Positions 1 to 8,582 of a stretch of 64,000 nucleotides of DNA are shown here, in pieces. The stretch's first letter is position 1. Each line of letters opens with the position of its first letter. The position numbers and the translations under genes were made by a program. Below the pieces are notes generated by a model, which did no database searches, was not told the DNA's origin, and saw only the letters and a list, made by a program, of their open reading frames with translations. The stretch covers positions 99,866-163,865 of the forward strand of contig CAXGAH010000003.1 of NCBI GenBank assembly GCA_964007875.1. Reading direction: 5' to 3'. This DNA is from UBA1275 sp002323515. Its GTDB lineage: Bacteria; Bacteroidota; Rhodothermia; Balneolales; Balneolaceae.

Positions 1-206
1 TCTCCAGCTTCCATAGTCTGTGCAATGCGACCTGCCGCTGCCAAATCTTCTACTGGAATTACTTTATTCGCTCCATTATGAAGCGCTTTTATCATAGAAG
101 AACTCGCTCGAAGCACATCAATAATGACTACCGTCTTGCCTCTAACATCTTCCTCTTGAAATCCGTGTACTGAAAAATACACATCTATTGTCGCTAAATC
201 TGACAT
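1..206 (-). CDS. comB: 2-phosphosulfolactate phosphatase ComB, partial (runs off left edge)
   Basis: The first 68 residues of a leftward gene are visible; the 3' end lies outside the window. The segment IIDVLRASSSMIKALHNGA followed by KVIPVED is the conserved N-terminal core of ComB, which removes phosphate from 2-phosphosulfolactate to give sulfolactate in the cytoplasm. The ATG at 206 lies 19 bases after the gcvT stop, so the two are probably cotranscribed. Its upstream partner enzyme, ComA, is encoded at 22458 in this window, which supports the call. In archaea the pathway leads to coenzyme M; in bacteria the product is sulfolactate or a derivative. Family assignment is secure; the end product here is inference. 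Confidence 0.85.
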   Translation of the reverse strand, partial: MSDLATIDVYFSVHGFQEEDVRGKTVVIIDVLRASSSMIKALHNGANKVIPVEDLAAAGRIAQTMEAG

Positions 207-225
207 ACATTCACACCTTTATACC

Positions 226-1323
226 CTATACAAAAGGGGGAGAAGTAACCGTAATGGGAACTTCTTTGTTTCTTATTTGAATAACTATTGGTTCGTTTGA
301 TGCCAAAGCATCGGTTTGTACATAGGCCATGCCTATTCCTTTTTCTAATGAAATAGACATTCCACCACTGGTAACCTTACCAACAATATTGGATTGAGCG
401 TCTAATAATTCATAGCCTTTTCGGGGTATGGCTTTCTCATGTTCGATCACAAACCCAATTAACTTTTTTTCCACTCCTTTTTCTTTTATCGCAATAAGCG
501 CATTCGAGCCAACGAAAGGTCCTTTGGGTAATTTAGTAATCCAACCTAAGCGAGCCTGTAGTGGATTAGTTTCCGACGTAATATCGTTGCCATAAAGTGC
601 ATACCCTTTTTCCAAGCGAAGGGTGTCACGCGCCCCTAACCCACAAAGCTTAAATCCGAAAGCAGCACCCTGTGTAACCAAAGCTTCGAATACCTTGTGA
701 GCATCATATTTTTTTACATTTATGTACAGCTCAAAGCCCTTTTCACCCGTGTATCCGGTGGCGCTAATTAAACTGGGCATCCCGCACACTTCGCCATGTT
801 CAAATGCATAAAAAGGTATCTGCTGAACATCTGTATGTGTTAACTCCGATAAAAGATCGGCTGATTTGGGTCCTTGCAAAGCAAGTAGGACATAATCATC
901 AGACGCATTTTCTAGCTCTGCGCCCATTGTATTTTGAGAGACGATCCAATCCCAATCTTTATCAATATTTGCACCATTCACTACCATCATATATTCTTTA
1001 GAAGCCAGTCGGTAGATAATTAAATCATCTACAATGCCTCCATTTTCATAACACATACAACTATACTGTGCCTTACCAATAGATATGGTCGATACATCAT
1101 TTACCGTTACCCATTGAAGAAGTTCTAAAGCCTTAGGGCCTCGCACAAAAAACTCCCCCATATGTGACACATCAAAAAGACCTACATTTTCTCGTACAGC
1201 CCGATGCTCAACTTTTATACCCTCGTATTGAATAGGCATTTCAAATCCTGCAAAAGGAACCATCTTAGCTCCTGCTTCAAGATGTTGAACATAAAAAGGT
1301 GTTCGTTTTAAGCGATCAGACAT
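226..1323 (-). CDS. gcvT: Glycine cleavage system T protein (aminomethyltransferase)
   Basis: A 365-residue protein of normal GcvT length. It transfers the methylene group from the aminomethyl-lipoyl H protein to tetrahydrofolate and releases ammonia. The N-terminal folate-binding fold holds the conserved GGIVDDLIIY segment with the active-site aspartate near residues 99-100, and the opening RTPFY...GAKMVPFAGFEMP is typical. The C-terminal barrel ends normally. comB follows 19 bases downstream. No glycine riboswitch could be recognised in the 196 bases upstream. gcvP and gcvH are not in the window. Confidence 0.95.
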   Translation of the reverse strand: MSDRLKRTPFYVQHLEAGAKMVPFAGFEMPIQYEGIKVEHRAVRENVGLFDVSHMGEFFVRGPKALELLQWVTVNDVSTISIGKAQYSCMCYENGGIVDDLIIYRLASKEYMMVVNGANIDKDWDWIVSQNTMGAELENASDDYVLLALQGPKSADLLSELTHTDVQQIPFYAFEHGEVCGMPSLISATGYTGEKGFELYINVKKYDAHKVFEALVTQGAAFGFKLCGLGARDTLRLEKGYALYGNDITSETNPLQARLGWITKLPKGPFVGSNALIAIKEKGVEKKLIGFVIEHEKAIPRKGYELLDAQSNIVGKVTSGGMSISLEKGIGMAYVQTDALASNEPIVIQIRNKEVPITVTSPPFV

Positions 1324-1487
1324 AGAATATGGTTAGGCGGTAAATTACATAGTGCGTTATTGACTGCTATATGAGGTAAATGGACGGGTGAATTTAGTGA
1401 TTTTTTACATAAGGTATGTGTTTAGCTTAGAATGATATAGCCTCACTTATGGTTACGGCCATATAACAATATGACCATTATAAATAT

Positions 1488-1495
1488 TACCTTTG
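1488..1495 (+). promoter_or_regulatory. Candidate -7 element (TAnnTTTG type)
   Basis: TACCTTTG matches the Bacteroidota -7 consensus TAnnTTTG and lies 24 bases before the flavin reductase ATG. No clear TTTG element stands 19-21 bases upstream, so this is a weak call resting on one half of the consensus. Confidence 0.25.
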
Positions 1496-1519
1496 TAATC
1501 GAATTATGTATCTAATACT

Positions 1520-2155
1520 ATGAAACACCTAAATACAGACCACCTAGCTCAACTACCTAGCCGGAAAAAAGCCCATCTTATTAATAGCGTGGTAGGGTAT
1601 AAATCTATCCATCTCATCGGTACCCATTCCGAAGACTGGAGCAACCTGTGTATCATCTCCACTCTTACGCATTTAGGTAGCAATCCTGCGCTCTTAGGTT
1701 TTGTACTACGCCCAACTACCGTACCCCGACACACCTACGATATAGTACAAAAAAATCCTTATTTCACAGTAAATAATGTTACCGAAGGTCTACTTGAGGG
1801 CGGGCATCAATCCTCGGCTAGTTATGACGAACAGATAAATGAATTCAAGGAAGTCGGCTTAAAAGAAGAGTGGAAAAATGATTTTAAAGCACCTTATGTA
1901 CAAGATAGTCCGATTCAACTTGGCTGTAAATGGATTCGTGAGTTGCCAATTATCGAAAATGGTTGTCGCTTTTTAATTGGTCAAATAGAAGAAATCTACA
2001 TTCAGGATACGCTTATAGGCGAAGATTCCGACGGATTTCTATCACTGGAAGCTGCGGGTTTAATCTGTGGTTCCGGTATGGATGGGTATTATCGTCCTAA
2101 TTTTTTGCATCGCCGAAACTATGCCCAACCCAATGTCCCTCCCCATACAATATAA
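1520..2155 (+). CDS. Flavin reductase family protein (FMN-binding split barrel)
   Basis: A 211-residue protein resembling the Bacteroidota flavin-reductase-like family. Features seen are an N-terminal strand region with NLCIISTLTHLGSNPALLGFVLRP, where small residues line the flavin site, a central HTYDIVQKNPYFTVN segment, and a late FLIGQIEEIYI strand. Such proteins bind FMN and use NAD(P)H or serve a partner monooxygenase; the physiological partner cannot be deduced. No signal peptide is visible, so it is cytosolic. It stands alone, with mrp 176 bases downstream. Family is fairly sure, substrate unknown. Confidence 0.75.
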   Translation: MKHLNTDHLAQLPSRKKAHLINSVVGYKSIHLIGTHSEDWSNLCIISTLTHLGSNPALLGFVLRPTTVPRHTYDIVQKNPYFTVNNVTEGLLEGGHQSSASYDEQINEFKEVGLKEEWKNDFKAPYVQDSPIQLGCKWIRELPIIENGCRFLIGQIEEIYIQDTLIGEDSDGFLSLEAAGLICGSGMDGYYRPNFLHRRNYAQPNVPPHTI

Positions 2156-2331
2156 TCCCCATTACACAGCCCCTTAATACTTCCCCTTGGCAGAGCCACT
2201 GCCGTTTCATGAACCAATATCTCGGAACGCTGTCCTAAGGATTTCTGCAACCAAGTCAGAAGTTGTGTATTTTGTTACAATCTTAATTTGTCTACGTACA
2301 CAATTCAACACCCAAGAAATAAAACTGTAGT

Positions 2332-3459
2332 ATGGCCATTCAAAAAGAACAAATAAAAACCGCGCTGGCGCATGTTCTTCATCCCGAAAAAAAAGTAGAT
2401 ATCGTATCCTTAAATATGATTCAAGATATTATTGTTCAGGATAAATACGTCTCGTTTACCCTTGAAATGCCCGCTCAAAACGACCATCTTGCTCAAGGAT
2501 TGTCTCAGGGTTGCGAAGGTGCCATACACAAATTCATCGATCGAGATGCAGTGGTCGATATACAGATTGGAATAAATGTATCCCAACAAAGGCAAACCCC
2601 GCCACCTGCGCCAGAGCTCACTGCCTCACCACTATCCGGAGTCAAAAATATTATTGCTGTGGCATCTGGAAAAGGGGGCGTCGGTAAATCAACGGTAGCC
2701 GTCAACTTAGCCGCTGCCTTAGCCAGAAATGGCGCCAAAGTTGGTCTCATGGACGCTGACATATATGGTCCTAGTATACCAACCATGTTCGATTTATTCG
2801 AGCGGCCCAATATCACCATCCAAAAAAAATTAATCCCTTTAGAAAAATATGGCATCAAATTAGTATCCATGGGATTTCTGGTTGATGTAAACCAGGCCAT
2901 GGTATGGAGAGGTCCTATGGTGACCAGCGCTATTAAGCAGTTCATGAATGACGTTGAATGGGGCGAACTAGATTTTATGATTTTAGACTTACCTCCCGGA
3001 ACAGGAGATATACAATTAACCATCGTACAGTCCGTACCGTTATCGGGCGCCGTAATTGTTTCCACCCCTCAAAATGTGGCTCTGGATGATGTACGAAAAG
3101 GGGTGGCTATGTTTCACAAAGTGAATGTTCCTGTGTTAGGAGTCATCGAAAATATGGCTTATTTTATCCCGCCTGATGCGCCTGAAAAGAAATACTATAT
3201 CTTTGGACAAGGAGGAGCGAGTCGCCTAGCCGACGAATTAGCTGTACCAGTACTGGGTGAAATACCCCTCGAGCAACCTATTCGCGAATCCGGCGATAAT
3301 GGTAAACCCATTGTGTTAGCCGATCAAGAATCCGCAGCAGCGGCAAGCTTTTTAGCCTGTAGCGCCAATATGCAACAACAGCTTGCCATCCGTGCGGCGC
3401 AAATCCCAAAGGACCTTTCTATTTCCTTTACGGGAAAATCCCCATCTGCTCATACATAA
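2332..3459 (+). CDS. mrp: Mrp/NBP35-type iron-sulfur cluster carrier ATPase
   Basis: 375 residues. An N-terminal MIP18-type (DUF59) domain spans about residues 4-75, followed by a proline-rich linker (QTPPPAPE) and a P-loop ATPase with deviant Walker A GKGGVGKST at 113-121 and DADIYGPSIP near 141. Family members carry iron-sulfur clusters to apoproteins. The usual C-terminal CxxC is absent: after GVIENMAYFIPPD comes KKYYIFGQGG with no cysteine pair, a form I recall as common in Bacteroidota. Its last 32 bases overlap the convergent glutamate dehydrogenase gene. Confidence 0.92.
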   Translation: MAIQKEQIKTALAHVLHPEKKVDIVSLNMIQDIIVQDKYVSFTLEMPAQNDHLAQGLSQGCEGAIHKFIDRDAVVDIQIGINVSQQRQTPPPAPELTASPLSGVKNIIAVASGKGGVGKSTVAVNLAAALARNGAKVGLMDADIYGPSIPTMFDLFERPNITIQKKLIPLEKYGIKLVSMGFLVDVNQAMVWRGPMVTSAIKQFMNDVEWGELDFMILDLPPGTGDIQLTIVQSVPLSGAVIVSTPQNVALDDVRKGVAMFHKVNVPVLGVIENMAYFIPPDAPEKKYYIFGQGGASRLADELAVPVLGEIPLEQPIRESGDNGKPIVLADQESAAAASFLACSANMQQQLAIRAAQIPKDLSISFTGKSPSAHT

Positions 3460-4834
3460 TACCAATTTTATTAATCGCATTAACAAATGCAGCCATCCGA
3501 AGATCATCCAAGTTATGCTCCTCACGAATAGTAGTAATCTGCTCGTAAGCAGTTATCATACTTTCCTCTAATCCAGAATCTACCAGGTCATACTCATCGG
3601 CTCCTCGGGTAAGAACCTTTCGTTCCACCTCCCCAAACGATTTACCTGCTAATTGTTCAATTTCTGAGACAATTCGCATTAAACTAGCCTCATCAAAACG
3701 CTTATTCAACCTTCCGTATCGTACGTGTTGAATATTTTTGAGCCATTCGAAATACGAAACAATTACCCCGCCTGCATTCAGGTATGAATCTGGAATAATT
3801 AAGGCCCCTCGTTCTTTCAAGTACTCATGAGCATCTGCTGTAGTAGGACCATTAGCCGCCTCAGCAATAATCTTTGCCTTAATTTTTGGGGCATTTTCTA
3901 TGGTTATTTGACTTTCAAGTGCGGCTGGAATAATGATATCACATTCTTGTTCAAAAATAACCCGCCTGCCCTTAAGTGTTATGGAGTTCCCAAATCCAAT
4001 AATGCTGCCGGTTTCCTTACGATAGTCCATGAGTGCTTTCAAGTCCAAACCATTTGGATCATAAATTGTTCCTTCCATTTCAGCCACTCCTACCAATTTC
4101 GCTCCCGCCTCGGTCATATATAGTGCAGAATGATACCCTACATTACCCAATCCCTGCACCACAAAGGTTTTACTCTCAACACCGGTGCTCAAACCCAGTT
4201 TATCCATATCGGTTTTATGGTTACAAGCTTCGCGAATACCAAAATAAACCCCGCGCCCTGTGGCTTCCGTACGTCCGCGGATACCTCCTTGCTGTATTGG
4301 TTTACCAGTTACGCAGGCTTCGGCATTCAAATCGTCACTCATCTGCCTATAGGTGTCTAAAATCCACCCCATCTCACGGGCTGACGTTCCATAATCGGGC
4401 GCAGGCACATCTACCGCCGGGCCAATAAACCCTTTTTTAATTAATTCGAAGGTATAACGTCGAGTTATTTTTTCTAACTCTCTATCTGAATATTCGCGCG
4501 TACTAATTTTAACCCCCCCTTTAGCTCCGCCAAAAGGAACATCAACAATCGCGCATTTATAGGTCATTAGCGCAGCCAAAGCCATAGTCTCATCCTCGTC
4601 CACCTTATGCGAGTACCGAATACCCCCCTTGGTAGGTATTTTATGATGGGAATGCTCTACTCGCCATCCCTCAATCACTTGAATGCTCCCATCGTCCCTT
4701 TTAATCGGAAAAACCACCTTATATACTGTATTACAGACCTTAATTTGATTCAAAATACCCTTATCGAATCGCGTAAAAGGAGCGGCCTTATCAAAATTAT
4801 GATTGACCTGCTCGTAAAACTTATAATGCTTCAT
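3428..4834 (-). CDS. gdh: Glu/Leu/Phe/Val family dehydrogenase (glutamate dehydrogenase)
   Basis: 468 residues. The dimerisation domain carries KIPTKGGIRY and a lysine-containing VDVPFGGAKGG stretch, with the substrate- and ammonia-handling lysines expected of the family, followed by a Rossmann domain with GLGNVGYHSA near residue 229. It catalyses reversible oxidative deamination of glutamate to 2-oxoglutarate with NAD(P). Length is slightly above the usual 410-450. It ends inside the 3' end of mrp on the opposite strand. Cofactor choice cannot be read safely from sequence alone. Confidence 0.92.
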   Translation of the reverse strand: MKHYKFYEQVNHNFDKAAPFTRFDKGILNQIKVCNTVYKVVFPIKRDDGSIQVIEGWRVEHSHHKIPTKGGIRYSHKVDEDETMALAALMTYKCAIVDVPFGGAKGGVKISTREYSDRELEKITRRYTFELIKKGFIGPAVDVPAPDYGTSAREMGWILDTYRQMSDDLNAEACVTGKPIQQGGIRGRTEATGRGVYFGIREACNHKTDMDKLGLSTGVESKTFVVQGLGNVGYHSALYMTEAGAKLVGVAEMEGTIYDPNGLDLKALMDYRKETGSIIGFGNSITLKGRRVIFEQECDIIIPAALESQITIENAPKIKAKIIAEAANGPTTADAHEYLKERGALIIPDSYLNAGGVIVSYFEWLKNIQHVRYGRLNKRFDEASLMRIVSEIEQLAGKSFGEVERKVLTRGADEYDLVDSGLEESMITAYEQITTIREEHNLDDLRMAAFVNAINKIGIMYEQMGIFP

Positions 4835-5352
4835 GTAGACAATTAACTTTTTGGGGGTTAATGGGTTTGGTTACCAAGCCATGCCGTTACTCTTACTATC
4901 ATACGGTATAGTAGCCCTTTGAACTCAAACTTTTAATGGTCTAATGGTCGGGAGTTTCTGAGACATTTACAACAAAAAAGCGCTTTTCTCAGAAAAGGAT
5001 TTTTGTCCCCTAATTGATTTTTTGGGATGCCTCCCCACCTTATTCCTTTCTTCGGGCTATGTCAAACCCATAACTATAATAAGCCTGATATTTTTTATAC
5101 AACACTATTTCTACCTCACTATCCTAGACTAATTTTAGAGCTAAGTGTTACTCAAGCAATCGGTTTATTTTCGAAGCGTTTTATTTGTCTAAGCTCTGAT
5201 TGAATTGCTAACTTTTCCATTTTATGTACTTAATGATAATCGATTATTTCAACTTTTATTGATTTGATGCTTTAGCTATATACTAAATAACCCCAAGCCT
5301 TTTCACCATGAACCCGTCGGAGACATTACAAATATCTTATTCTGTGCTTTAA
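4835..5352. other. Gene-free stretch between gdh and the dipeptidase remnant
   Basis: No convincing coding frame on either strand. It must contain the gdh promoter. A perfect inverted repeat CTTTTCT-C-AGAAAAG sits at 4983-4997. The missing 5' part of the dipeptidase could not be found here in any frame, which suggests deletion or replacement by unrelated sequence. Confidence 0.5.
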
Positions 5353-6327
5353 AAATTACCATTAAGAATAAGAAATCTAGTCGATGAGTATGCGCCCGAT
5401 CGTATCGAGCTAGCCGTAAACGCTGAACAGATACAGGAGATCCAAGCTCGCGGAAAAAAAGTTGCTATGATTGGGGTTGAAAATGCCTATCCCATTGGAA
5501 CTTATCATTCTCGCGTAAAAGAATTTCACGAAAGGGGAGCGAGGTATATGTCCTTATCACATAATGGCCATAGTCAATTTTGTGATTCCAATACTGGTGA
5601 ACGAGACAATGTTTGGTTGTATAACGGCCTTAGTGATTTAGGAAAACAAGCCATTGTCGAAATGAATAAATGGGGCATAATGATTGACTTATCTCATCCC
5701 TCTAAAGAATCCAACATGCAAACAATGGCCCTATCAAAAGCCCCAGTTATTGCTTCACATTCTTCGGCAAGGACCGTAAATGACGTGAGTCGTAATTTAG
5801 ACGATGAAGAGTTATTGGCTCTAAAAGAGAATGGTGGAGTTGTTCAAACAGTGGCCTTCCGTAGTTATGTTGATTCAGAAAAACATGCTCAATGGCAAGC
5901 CGCTTCAGATGAATTATTCGATGCCCGTACCTCTGCCTTAGGCTTTGAACGAAAAAGTTGGGCCTATATCCGGACAATGGAGGCAACTGATCGAGACCAA
6001 TACATAACGCAATATCGTGCCCTTCAAGCCGAGTTTAGCGCAACGATATCAGAAAAGGGTCAATACGGGGCCGCTGTTTCAGATTTCATTGACCACCTTG
6101 ATTACATGGTCAATTTAATTGGTATCAATCATGTGGGAACTAGCTCAGATTTTGACGGAGGAGGAAGCGTTCATGGTTGGGATGATGCATCTGAAACCTT
6201 TTCAATAGCCTTAGTGTTAGTGAAGTGTGGCAAATGTGATGAGAAAATAACTAAACTATGGGGAGTAAATCTTCTAAGAGTATTGGATAAGGTGGAAGCC
6301 GTCGCGGCGTCTATGCAAGGGAGCTGA
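5353..6327 (+). pseudogene. 5'-truncated membrane dipeptidase (peptidase M19)
   Basis: Homology to M19 dipeptidases starts abruptly at about 5381 (LVDEYAPDRIELAVNAEQI) and continues to the stop. The frame is open from 5353 but has no ATG, GTG or TTG before ATG 5467, which lies inside the conserved core just before IGVEN, the bridging metal glutamate. Missing are the signal peptide and the first zinc-binding His-x-Asp, about 100-130 residues. Later motifs persist: GARYMSLSHN, IDLSHPS, ASHSSARTVNDVSRN, HVGTSSDFDGGG, WGVNLLRVL. Without His-x-Asp it cannot make a normal active site. I read it as a remnant; an expressed partial product from 5467 is unlikely to be functional. Confidence 0.8.
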
Positions 6328-6368
6328 GTCTTTTACCCATCGCTCGGAATACAGTACCCTAACAACCT

Positions 6369-7478
6369 ATGCAGATGAATCCCTCACAAGAGAAAAATAG
6401 TCCTGTAAGAAAAATTATTCATGTAGATATGGATGCATTTTATGCAGCCGTTGAACAGCGTGATCATCCCGAATGGCGTGGTAAACCAGTGATTGTTGGA
6501 GGCCGGCCCAGTGGTCGGGGAGTAGTTTCTACCGCAAGTTATGAAGCCCGTGTATTTGGAGTACATTCGGCTATGCCTGCTTCACAAGCTTACCGATTAT
6601 GCCCGCATGGAATTTTTGTATCCGCTCGCTTCGACGCCTACAAAGAAGCATCCGCTATTATTCGCAATGTTTTTTATGAATATACCGACCTAGTTGAACC
6701 CTTGTCTCTGGACGAGGCTTATTTGGATGTAACCGAAAACCACACACAAAACCCATCCGCTACTTTAATTGCTCGGGAGATAAAACAAAAGATCTACGAA
6801 CGTACCAAGCTAACCGCGTCTGCCGGAGTTGGACCCAACAAATTTGTGGCTAAAGTTGCCTCAGACATGGATAAACCAGGTGGATTGACCGTCATTCCCC
6901 TCGAAACCATGGAACAATTCTTAGAGGAATTGGAGATTAAAAAGTTTTATGGAGTAGGGAAGGCCACCCTTCGAAAAATGCAGGGCCTTGGAATTCAATG
7001 CGGCGCTGACTTAAAAAAATGGGATCTAGTTGACCTAGTTCAAATTTTTGGTAAATCAGGACATTACTATTACCGAATGGCAAGAGGGTTGGATACCCGG
7101 CCAGTTCAATCTCATCGTATACGGAAATCTTACGGAAAAGAACGCACATTTCGTGAGGATATTAGCGAAAGGGAATACATTTTACGGTTTACAGAAAGCC
7201 TTTCTGCCACAATTTCTGAGGGCATGCGTACTATTCCGGCTGCCGGTAAAACCATCACCCTGAAATTGAGATACGATAATTTCGAAACCATTTCACGCAG
7301 CCTTAGCCTATCCCACCATACCAATGATGCTTCAGAAATTAGCCTGGTCACCCAAGAACTCCTAAAAGATACCGAATTTGGTGAACGGCCGGTTCGTTTA
7401 CTTGGTATTAGCCTCTCCAACTTAGATATAAATGAGGAAGATCAGGCGCAACAACTTCAGCTCTCCCTTGACAAATAA
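6369..7478 (+). CDS. dinB: DNA polymerase IV (Y-family translesion polymerase)
   Basis: 369 residues, full length for DinB. Catalytic segments HVDMDAFYAAVE (about residues 18-29) and SLDEAYLDVT (near 115) provide the metal-binding acidic residues. The steric-gate region AFYAAVE and PGGLTVIP are typical, followed by a little-finger domain. It copies past lesions and makes errors on undamaged DNA. It starts 42 bases after the dipeptidase remnant and converges on mscS. M1 and M3 are both possible starts. Confidence 0.95.
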   Translation: MQMNPSQEKNSPVRKIIHVDMDAFYAAVEQRDHPEWRGKPVIVGGRPSGRGVVSTASYEARVFGVHSAMPASQAYRLCPHGIFVSARFDAYKEASAIIRNVFYEYTDLVEPLSLDEAYLDVTENHTQNPSATLIAREIKQKIYERTKLTASAGVGPNKFVAKVASDMDKPGGLTVIPLETMEQFLEELEIKKFYGVGKATLRKMQGLGIQCGADLKKWDLVDLVQIFGKSGHYYYRMARGLDTRPVQSHRIRKSYGKERTFREDISEREYILRFTESLSATISEGMRTIPAAGKTITLKLRYDNFETISRSLSLSHHTNDASEISLVTQELLKDTEFGERPVRLLGISLSNLDINEEDQAQQLQLSLDK

Positions 7479-7514
7479 AACTCTCGAGCCCTCTAATACT
7501 ACCCGCCTAGTAAC

Positions 7515-8558
7515 CTATTCCGAAAAAGGGTTTTTTCCCGTCTTTATGTGTATATCACGTTGAGGGAAAGGAATTTCAATTCCACGCTCGTTAAACTTTC
7601 GTACGATGGCTTGGTTTAATTCATTTTGTACGATGTATCGGTTCTTTACATTTGGAACCCAGACGATGAGCTTCATATTCCAAGCAGAGTCTCCAAAAGA
7701 ACGAAGATGAATATCATGTTTTCGCCTTTTCATTACCGAGGTACTTTCACTTGCCACTTCGTCAAGGGTTTGTAACACCAAATCTAAATCTGAGTCATAG
7801 GCCACACCTACACTAATAATCAATTTAAAGGTAGGATCTCCGTGGGAGTAGTTTATTACATCTTTACTAACAAAATCTGAATTAGGTACAATAATGGAGA
7901 TATTCTCCAAAGTTTTAACCTTGGTAGCTCGGATATTAATTTCTTCAATATCTCCCTCAATGCCGTTAACAACCACTCGATCACCCACACTGATAGGTCG
8001 CTCAAATAACACAATGAGCCCCGAAATAAAGTTAGAAGTAATGTTCTGAAGGCCAAAACCTATACCCACCGATAAGAAACCAAAGATCACGGCTAAACCC
8101 GTGAAATCCACCCCCAAGAACTGAAAAGAGATCAATATTCCAATTACCACAATAGAATATTGCGACATTCGGGCTAGAGTGTATTGTAAACCCTCGTCTT
8201 GAACAAATCGTGGCAGTATTCGATCACGCAAAATCTTTTTCAGATACGAAGCACCCATTACAAACATCGTCAATAGTAGGATGAATACCACTAAAGACAT
8301 TAAGGTAACAGAGGTGTTTGCCAAGGTGAAAAGGGGAATGTTTAATAAGCTTTTAAGCGAAACCAACCATTCCCACCAACCTTCTGAATTATTAATGGTC
8401 TCTAGAACTCCTTCCGTTACACTGTCCGCAGGGACAAACAAATCGACCAGTGGAAAGCTTACGCCTTCGCTGGCAGCCACACTATCGTAGCCAGCAACTA
8501 GCTGTGTGGATGCGGTGTATGAATCAGCCTGGCTCAGAATAAATGAATTACCGAACAT
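7515..8558 (-). CDS. mscS: Small-conductance mechanosensitive channel, MscS family
   Basis: 347 residues. A roughly 65-residue N-terminal part precedes a membrane segment near 74-97 (VTLMSLVVFILLLTMFVMGA), a second near 118-140, and the pore-lining helix VGIGFGLQNITSNFISG. The beta domain follows with LFERPISVGDRVVV and IRATKVKTLENISIIVPN, both hallmarks. It opens under membrane tension to release solutes on osmotic downshock. It begins 24 bases after the glgP stop, so it is probably its operon partner. Confidence 0.93.
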   Translation of the reverse strand: MFGNSFILSQADSYTASTQLVAGYDSVAASEGVSFPLVDLFVPADSVTEGVLETINNSEGWWEWLVSLKSLLNIPLFTLANTSVTLMSLVVFILLLTMFVMGASYLKKILRDRILPRFVQDEGLQYTLARMSQYSIVVIGILISFQFLGVDFTGLAVIFGFLSVGIGFGLQNITSNFISGLIVLFERPISVGDRVVVNGIEGDIEEINIRATKVKTLENISIIVPNSDFVSKDVINYSHGDPTFKLIISVGVAYDSDLDLVLQTLDEVASESTSVMKRRKHDIHLRSFGDSAWNMKLIVWVPNVKNRYIVQNELNQAIVRKFNERGIEIPFPQRDIHIKTGKNPFSE

Positions 8559-8582
8559 ACTCTACCCACCAAATTAGAGGGT

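Noticed and set aside
1324..1519. Possible glycine riboswitch upstream of gcvT
   Set aside because: The conserved glycine-aptamer core sequences are not present on the minus strand.
2505..3065. 186-codon open frame antisense to mrp
   Set aside because: Shadow of a strongly coding gene on the opposite strand; its translation has no recognisable domain, and mrp is certain.
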